The position numbers and the translations under genes are program-made. The notes beneath the pieces were generated by a model. The model had not been told where the DNA came from. It saw only the letters and a program-made list of their open reading frames with translations, and made no database searches. A DNA stretch of 47,518 nt from Limnobacter sp. CACIAM 66H1 (GTDB taxonomy: Bacteria > Pseudomonadota > Gammaproteobacteria > Burkholderiales > Burkholderiaceae_B), in NCBI RefSeq assembly GCF_001601825.1, contig NZ_LUJK01000023.1, positions 1 to 47,518 of the forward strand. Direction: 5' to 3'. Below, piece after piece: positions 43,086 through 47,518 of the stretch; within the stretch, counting starts at the first letter, position 1, and every line of letters starts with the position of its first letter.

Positions 43086-44474
43086 ATGGGCGACGATATT
43101 CAAAACATCAAAAATACAGCCGAGGATTTGGCTGTTGAGCGTGCCGAGCAGCAGCTCGCCGATCCTTCAGCTTTGAATATGCAGTTTCTGCAATCCACCT
43201 TGAATACATCCGAATTTGAAGGCCTGAGCGCTCATTCCGGTTTCCCGGGTGCTGCGGCCAAAAGTCAGTTACATCAGTCAAACCAATCAAGTGGTAGTTT
43301 CTCCGGACTTTCGCCTGCCTACTCAGGTGCGGGCCTCCTGGGCGCTGTGGGTGCGGCCGATTTAAGCGGCGCTTCCAGTGCCATGGGCATGGCGGCTCAA
43401 GTGGCCAGTGCTGCCCCGGTCACCTTTGGAAAAACCGCTGTGGGCGAGTCTGCAAGTTTGGCGGCTTTGGGGAATAGGGCTTTGTCGCAGCCCGCTGACC
43501 TGTCAAAAATTTCTGATTTTCCTTTGTTGAAACCCGTGGCCAACGCCGACGGGTCGATGGTACCCATGTCTGCTGAATTCGCGCAGTTGATGGCCATGCT
43601 GGAAGGCAGTGGTGGAATCAATCCAGACGATGCGCTGAACAGCCTCATCAGCGGTTTGGGTCAGAACCCCAGCCCCGAGAGCCTCCAAACTGCAATCGAT
43701 GCAGTGCTTGATCAGATCAACCTGCTGAACACCACCTTCGAGCCTGTATTTGATAACTTGAGTGGCGATGTTCAGAACCAGTTTGCGACGCAAAACAGTT
43801 TGCCTACTGGCGATTTGGGACTCAGTATTTTTGAAGACGCTGGCGAGGTTTCCACCGTATTGACCGACCTGTTGGGTACGATCAATGTAGGTGCCAATCC
43901 TCAGTTGGACAGTTTGCTGAATCTTGATTCAACGTTTGATGACATTGCTTCTCTGGTGGGCTCCTTGCCTGATCTGGATTTGTCGCCAGTGACTGACCCT
44001 ATTACCGACATTGTGGGCGGCATCACTGACGGCATTGGCGGTATTACCGATCCTGTTACTGACATCGTTGATGATGTGGTTGGAGGCATTACCGATCCTG
44101 TCACTGACATCGTTGATGATGTGGTTGGAGGCATCACCGACCCAGTGGTTGATCCAATTGTGGATGTGATTACCGATGTCACCGACCCAGTGGTTGATCC
44201 AATTGTGGATGTGATTACCGATGTCACCGACCCAGTGGTTGATCCAATTGTGGATCCTATCCTTGATCCTGTGACGGATGCCACTGATCCTCTGTTGGAG
44301 CCAATTCTCGACCCCATCATCGGCGGTGGCGGTTTGTTGTCTGGTTTAACCAGTTCTCCAAGCGAGTCCGATTCAGGCTTGCTGGATTCACTAAGCAGTG
44401 GGATTTCCTCCAGCGCAGGCGCTGAAGGTGGGGCCTTGGATGGTCTACTGGGTTCCCTGGACCAAACCAAATAA
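43086..44474 (+). CDS. Putative type I-secreted repeat protein, unknown family
   Basis: A protein of 462 residues (473 from the ATG at 43053); the start at 43086 is favoured by AAAGGA 8 nt upstream. There is no Sec signal peptide. It contains no cysteine and no tryptophan, and is rich in Asp, Ser, Gly, Ala and Leu. The first ~300 residues are low-complexity and probably helical in part. Residues ~305-400 hold tandem 15-residue repeats: ITDPVTDIVDDVVGG twice, then TDPVVDPIVDVITDV twice and a partial third copy. The C-terminus is acidic and Ser-rich (SDSGLLDSLSSG, then DGLLGSLDQTK), as in many C-terminal type I secretion signals, but no RTX nonapeptide (GGxGxD) is present. It lies 133 bp after the exporter genes, so it is the best candidate cargo. 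Function unknown; an adhesin or surface matrix protein is one possibility. Confidence 0.75.
   Translation: MGDDIQNIKNTAEDLAVERAEQQLADPSALNMQFLQSTLNTSEFEGLSAHSGFPGAAAKSQLHQSNQSSGSFSGLSPAYSGAGLLGAVGAADLSGASSAMGMAAQVASAAPVTFGKTAVGESASLAALGNRALSQPADLSKISDFPLLKPVANADGSMVPMSAEFAQLMAMLEGSGGINPDDALNSLISGLGQNPSPESLQTAIDAVLDQINLLNTTFEPVFDNLSGDVQNQFATQNSLPTGDLGLSIFEDAGEVSTVLTDLLGTINVGANPQLDSLLNLDSTFDDIASLVGSLPDLDLSPVTDPITDIVGGITDGIGGITDPVTDIVDDVVGGITDPVTDIVDDVVGGITDPVVDPIVDVITDVTDPVVDPIVDVITDVTDPVVDPIVDPILDPVTDATDPLLEPILDPIIGGGGLLSGLTSSPSESDSGLLDSLSSGISSSAGAEGGALDGLLGSLDQTK
44043..44132 (+). repeat. Tandem repeat A (two 45-bp copies)
   Basis: Two adjacent copies (44043-44087, 44088-44132) encode ITDPVTDIVDDVVGG. 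They are almost identical at the DNA level, including silent positions, pointing to recent duplication by slippage or recombination. Confidence 0.92.
44136..44255 (+). repeat. Tandem repeat B (two 45-bp copies and a partial third)
   Basis: Copies at 44136-44180 and 44181-44225 are identical and encode TDPVVDPIVDVITDV; a partial third copy follows at 44226-44255. The unit length equals that of repeat A, and both encode DPV-x-D/P-IV-D patterns, so they are likely variants of one ancestral unit. Confidence 0.93.
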
Positions 44475-44478
44475 AACT

Positions 44479-44504
44479 CACCCCCTTTTTTTGATAGGGG
44501 GGTG
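44479..44504 (+). terminator. G/C hairpin after the repeat protein gene
   Basis: CACCCCC (44479-44485) and GGGGGTG (44498-44504) form a 7-bp stem; the seven-T run lies in the loop, not after the stem. Termination strength is therefore doubtful, and the downstream gene may be partly co-transcribed. Confidence 0.45.
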
Positions 44505-44569
44505 GTTTGAATCCAATTTGAGTGGCCTATCGTATAAAATGGTAATACGTCACGAAAAAAATTGGGTTT

Positions 44570-45403
44570 ATGTCAAATTCCGTCATTCAATTGTCAGTGC
44601 AGACTGATCACAGCTACTCTGCTGGTGAGCTGCTCGACCCTGTGAGCAGGGCGACAATCGAGTTTTTTGACAGCTATGAGCCACATTCTGGTTCATCAAA
44701 AATTTCTTTTTCGTCCTTTGACGGTCTCGATCCCAAAGAATTTTCTGGCGCGACCTCACTGGGCTTTGGTGAATTGCGCTGCATTTCCCAAGCCTGCGTC
44801 AGTGATGTCAGCGTTTTCGAGAGTTCTTCGAGCCTTGCCAATGTTGATCCGGCATTGCTTGCCAACGCAGACTCTGCAGGAATTCTGAATACCATGAATG
44901 AACAAGTCTCGTTTGAAGCCTTGAATTCAGAGCTTTTGAGTGCCATGCCCCGGGTCAAGCACGCTCTGGGCGGAGAACTCAGCTACTCCGAGTTGACTCA
45001 GCTGATTGCCGATATTCAAGCCCAGGTGCTCGATTTGAACACCTTGAGTCAGGATGTGTTTGGCGAGCTTTCAGGTGAAGTCAACCACGCTGTCTCTGAA
45101 GTCGCTGAGTTCGACACCGATTCATTGCTTGCCTCGATGCAGATCGATTCGGGCCTGTTTGCGCAGCCTGAATTGGCGGGCAACGCTCATTCGCTGGCCT
45201 ATGCAGCGACGCTGGACGGTTTGTTTACCTCTCCGGAAGCGTTCCCCTTGACGCTGGATTTCTCCAATCCAAACAGCATTCAGGAAGCCTCTGAACTTTT
45301 TGCCTCCGCTGGTGGCACCTCTTCAATCAGTTCTACAGCCTCCAATTCCGATTTGGACAGCGGTTTGTCCTCAGGTGCAACCGGTTCGAACGATCTGAGC
45401 TGA
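44570..45403 (+). CDS. Putative second secreted protein of the type I locus, unknown family
   Basis: A 277-residue acidic protein rich in Ser, Asp, Glu and Leu. No Sec signal peptide, membrane helix or known domain was recognised. Two cysteines lie close together (RCISQACV, spacing of four). The middle part is predicted helical (SYSELTQLIADIQAQVLDLN). The C-terminus is Ser/Asp/Gly-rich (SDLDSGLSSGATGSNDLS) and shares the D-S-G-L...S-S-G pattern with the tail of the preceding repeat protein, which could be a common export signal. It lies 95 bp after that gene in the same direction; a TATAAA at 44533-44538 could be its own -10. Alternatively it could be a regulator or chaperone of the first cargo. 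Confidence 0.65.
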   Translation: MSNSVIQLSVQTDHSYSAGELLDPVSRATIEFFDSYEPHSGSSKISFSSFDGLDPKEFSGATSLGFGELRCISQACVSDVSVFESSSSLANVDPALLANADSAGILNTMNEQVSFEALNSELLSAMPRVKHALGGELSYSELTQLIADIQAQVLDLNTLSQDVFGELSGEVNHAVSEVAEFDTDSLLASMQIDSGLFAQPELAGNAHSLAYAATLDGLFTSPEAFPLTLDFSNPNSIQEASELFASAGGTSSISSTASNSDLDSGLSSGATGSNDLS

Positions 45404-45449
45404 CTTCATACCGAGTTGTAGCCCACCCGGTTCATGGTTTGGGTGGTCA

Positions 45450-46502
45450 TCACACCCGATCAAACGTAATGACGTGGTCGAGCTCAAGTTTGATTCCGAT
45501 CGGCTCGCCAATGGCATGATTGTGATGGCTTGGTACCAAGGCCAGCACGTGTACACCACTTTCCAGTTCAAGTGTGTACAAGAAATCCGCGCCGCGAAAC
45601 GACTTCCTCACCACCTTGGCCTGCATCGGGCTGGCATCGTCGTGAATAATGTCGTCAGGGCGAATCAGCACATCAAATTCATTGCTTGCTGGCAATTGAT
45701 CTTCCGTCAGCCGCAGGTGGGCCAATTCAATTTGTAAACCTTGCTCGGTTTTTTTGCCCGGCAGAAACACACCTTGACCAATAAAGTCGGCCACCATCCG
45801 TGAATTCGGCTGATGATAAAGGCTGTAGGATGAACCCCATTGCTGTAACTCGCCAGCGTGCATCACCCCAATTCGGTCAGCCATGCTGAATGCTTCATGT
45901 TGATCGTGGGTGACCAAAATGGCGCTCATGTTTTCGGCTTTTAAGATTTCCCGAACTTCAAAGGTGAGCCGCTCTTTCAGTTCAACATCCAGGTTTGAAA
46001 AAGGCTCATCGAGCAGAATCAGCGTGGGTTTGGGGGCCAATGCACGCGCCAACGCCACGCGTTGTTGCTGGCCACCAGACAATTCATGTGGGTATCGGTC
46101 GGCCAAGGCTTCAAGTCCAATCAGCGCCAATAACTCGCCGCTGCGGTTGCGTTTTTCATGTTCACTGCGCTTGTGCAATCCAAACTCAATGTTTTTTCGA
46201 ACTGTGAGGTGGGGGAACAGGGCATAGTCTTGAAAAACCACACCGACATTGCGGTTCTCAGGGCTGCGTACCTTGCCCGGTTCGCTGGCTTTTTCACCTT
46301 TGAGCAAAATATGGCCCTGTGTGGGCATGAGAAAACCTGCGATTGCACGCAACAAGGTGGTTTTGCCACAGCCAGAAGGACCGAGCAAGCAGGCGATTTC
46401 CCCCTGCGCCAATTCAAAACTGACATGACGAACGGCCGGCGTGCTACCGCCTGGATACAGAATACTTAGTTCACGAATGCTTAGGGCAGGGGCTTGTTTC
46501 AT
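45450..46502 (-). CDS. fbpC: Ferric iron ABC transporter ATP-binding protein (FbpC-like)
   Basis: A 350-residue ATPase of the Fbp/Pot/Ugp-type importers. Walker A is GPSGCGKT (41-48), signature LSGGQQQRVA (141-150), Walker B LILLDEP (161-167), and GVVFQDYALFPHLTV the Q loop. A C-terminal TOBE-like regulatory domain (about 240-350) includes VLIRPDDIIHDD and SFRGADFLYTLEL. The divergent permease gene and the Fur-box-like site between them support ferric iron as substrate; spermidine- or phosphonate-type substrates are less likely. No binding protein is in the window. Confidence 0.87.
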   Translation of the reverse strand: MKQAPALSIRELSILYPGGSTPAVRHVSFELAQGEIACLLGPSGCGKTTLLRAIAGFLMPTQGHILLKGEKASEPGKVRSPENRNVGVVFQDYALFPHLTVRKNIEFGLHKRSEHEKRNRSGELLALIGLEALADRYPHELSGGQQQRVALARALAPKPTLILLDEPFSNLDVELKERLTFEVREILKAENMSAILVTHDQHEAFSMADRIGVMHAGELQQWGSSYSLYHQPNSRMVADFIGQGVFLPGKKTEQGLQIELAHLRLTEDQLPASNEFDVLIRPDDIIHDDASPMQAKVVRKSFRGADFLYTLELESGVHVLALVPSHHNHAIGEPIGIKLELDHVITFDRV

Positions 46503-46570
46503 TTTTTCGGTGGCACCGTGGTCTGTTTACTACGCAGTTCACCTTTGCTTGAGGTGAGTTGCATGAACTT

Positions 46571-46591
46571 AAAGTAAAATCGTTCTCACTT
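46571..46591. promoter_or_regulatory. Fur-box-like site between fbpC and fbpB
   Basis: The 21-bp stretch AAAGTAAAAT-C-GTTCTCACTT resembles the Fur consensus AAATGAGAATnATTCTCATTT at about fifteen positions. It lies in the divergent spacer of an iron transporter, and fur is encoded in this window. Confidence 0.45.
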
Positions 46592-46618
46592 CTATTTTGC
46601 CATGTCTGGGCGGTTTGT

Positions 46619-47518
46619 TTGTTTACTCTGGGGTTAAGAAGTCGCATTTCTGTTGCGCTGCTGGCTTTGTTGCTGTTGATGCCGTTCGTCTATCTGTTTG
46701 GGCTGGCAGGGGTAAGCCTCGTGCAGGCCCCTCAAGTGTTGACCCATCTGGCGAGTACCATTCTTCCTGACCTGGTTTGGCAAACGGTTTACCTGTGTTT
46801 TGGTGTGGTGGTGTTGACCAGTACCATGGGAGTGCTGCCAGCCTGGTGGGTCTCAGCGCATGAATTTCCGGGGCGCAGGTGGCTTGAGTGGCTGTTGTTA
46901 CTGCCACTGGCCATGCCATCGTACGTGATTGCTTATGCTTACACCGATGCACTTCAATATTCTGGCTGGCTGGCCAGTGGCTTGCGGGAAATTCTGGGTA
47001 ACGATTTCCGAATTCCCGAGATTCGTTCGACTTCAGGTGCAATACTTGTACTTAGCTTTGTGTTGTACCCCTATGTTTACATCATGGCGAGAACTGCATT
47101 TTTGGGCCGTAGTCCCTCTATGCTGGATGCAGCGCGCTCCTTGGGTCACAGTGCCACCAGTGCTTTTCTCAAGGTAGGTTTGCCTGTCGCTCGCCCAGCG
47201 TGGGTGGTAGGGCTCACCTTGGTGCTTATGGAAACTTTGGCGGAGTATGGCGCCTTGTCTTACTTTGGTGTGCGCACCTTCACCACTGCGATATTCAATA
47301 CCTGGCTCAACCTGGGTGACCGGGAGAGTGCGGCTTTGTTGGCCGTGATGTTGTTGGTCGTTATGTTGGCCTTGATCGTATTTGAATCCAAGGCACGTGG
47401 GCGTGCCCAGTTTTACACGCAGTCTGGCAAAGGAAGCACCATTGAGCGAAATCGCTTGCGGGGCTTTCAGGCCGGTTGGGTCGTATTTTTATCGGCCATG
47501 CCGTTTGTATTGGGTTTT
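46619..47518 (+). CDS. fbpB: Ferric iron ABC transporter permease (FbpB-like), runs off right edge
   Basis: An open frame runs from 46619 to the end of the window (300 codons visible). The sequence is strongly hydrophobic: RISVALLALLLLMPFVYLFG opens the first helix. The classic FbpB region LPLAMPSYVIAYAYTDALQ is present, and the EAA coupling loop is in MLDAARSLGHSATSAFLKVG followed by LPVARPAWVVGLTL. FbpB permeases contain two such halves; only the first and the linker (FESKARGRAQFYTQ) are visible. No ATG is in frame near the start; TTG at 46619 is the best available, and ATG at 46679 would remove most of the first helix. Divergent from fbpC. Confidence 0.88.
   Translation, partial: MFTLGLRSRISVALLALLLLMPFVYLFGLAGVSLVQAPQVLTHLASTILPDLVWQTVYLCFGVVVLTSTMGVLPAWWVSAHEFPGRRWLEWLLLLPLAMPSYVIAYAYTDALQYSGWLASGLREILGNDFRIPEIRSTSGAILVLSFVLYPYVYIMARTAFLGRSPSMLDAARSLGHSATSAFLKVGLPVARPAWVVGLTLVLMETLAEYGALSYFGVRTFTTAIFNTWLNLGDRESAALLAVMLLVVMLALIVFESKARGRAQFYTQSGKGSTIERNRLRGFQAGWVVFLSAMPFVLGF

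Noticed and set aside
44043-44255. Possible CRISPR-like array
   Set aside because: The 45-bp units are contiguous, in frame and lack spacers; they encode protein repeats.
43901-44470. Ser/Thr-rich repetitive open frame on minus
   Set aside because: It is the reverse of the DPV repeats of the plus-strand cargo gene; the repetition is inherited from that gene.

Overview
The window looks like a stretch of chromosome from a betaproteobacterium of the order Burkholderiales. The support is gene content and gene order: recN-nadK beside a divergent hrcA-hemH-grpE-dnaK-dnaJ block, zapB-zapA followed by 6S RNA, a DUF3460 gene beside scpA, a small Trp-rich protein (TIGR04438 type), a PHA-granule-region protein and an intracellular PHB depolymerase. 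A Limnobacter-like genus would fit, but that is inference. No phage, insertion sequence, CRISPR array or rRNA operon is visible. Most of the window is dense housekeeping sequence.

Layout. 1-4.1 kb (minus): phaZ, rsxB, nth and a truncated FIST-like gene, joined by short overlaps, then fdxA-fpr. 4.2-8.4 kb: a LUD-domain protein, an orphan Tat-exported TRAP receptor, a PHA-granule protein, an SDR-type epimerase and a ferredoxin-fused reductase. 8.4-13.3 kb: a complete branched-chain amino acid ABC transporter (livHMGF on minus, its binding protein divergent on plus). 13.3-17.5 kb: cytochrome c, small Trp-rich protein, ilvD, lgt and a TauE-type permease. 17.5-22.9 kb: 6S RNA, zapA, a ZapB-like protein, dapB, bamE, fur, recN and nadK. 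23.0-29.3 kb: hrcA (frameshifted as given), hemH and grpE-dnaK-dnaJ with two clear sigma-32 promoters. 29.5-35.7 kb (minus): scpA, DUF3460, a SulP transporter, metG, three tRNAs (Leu-TAA, Cys-GCA, Gly-GCC) and queC.

The accessory region is 35.8-45.4 kb. A LuxR-type regulator with a degenerate receiver domain is divergent from an apparent operon: ECF sigma factor, short anti-sigma factor without a membrane segment, a complete type I secretion machine (ABC ATPase/permease, membrane-fusion protein, TolC-like outer-membrane protein), and two acidic, Ser/Asp-rich proteins of unknown family. The first carries tandem 15-residue D-P-V-rich repeats. The divergent spacer contains a nearly perfect 24-bp palindrome. 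My reading is a dedicated, sigma-factor-controlled secretion system with two non-RTX cargo proteins; this is the strongest candidate for something undescribed. The right end (45.4-47.5 kb) holds a divergent FbpC/FbpB-type ferric iron importer with a Fur-box-like site between the genes; the permease runs off the window.

All calls come from reading the sequence. Family assignments rest on remembered motifs and gene order, not on database searches.
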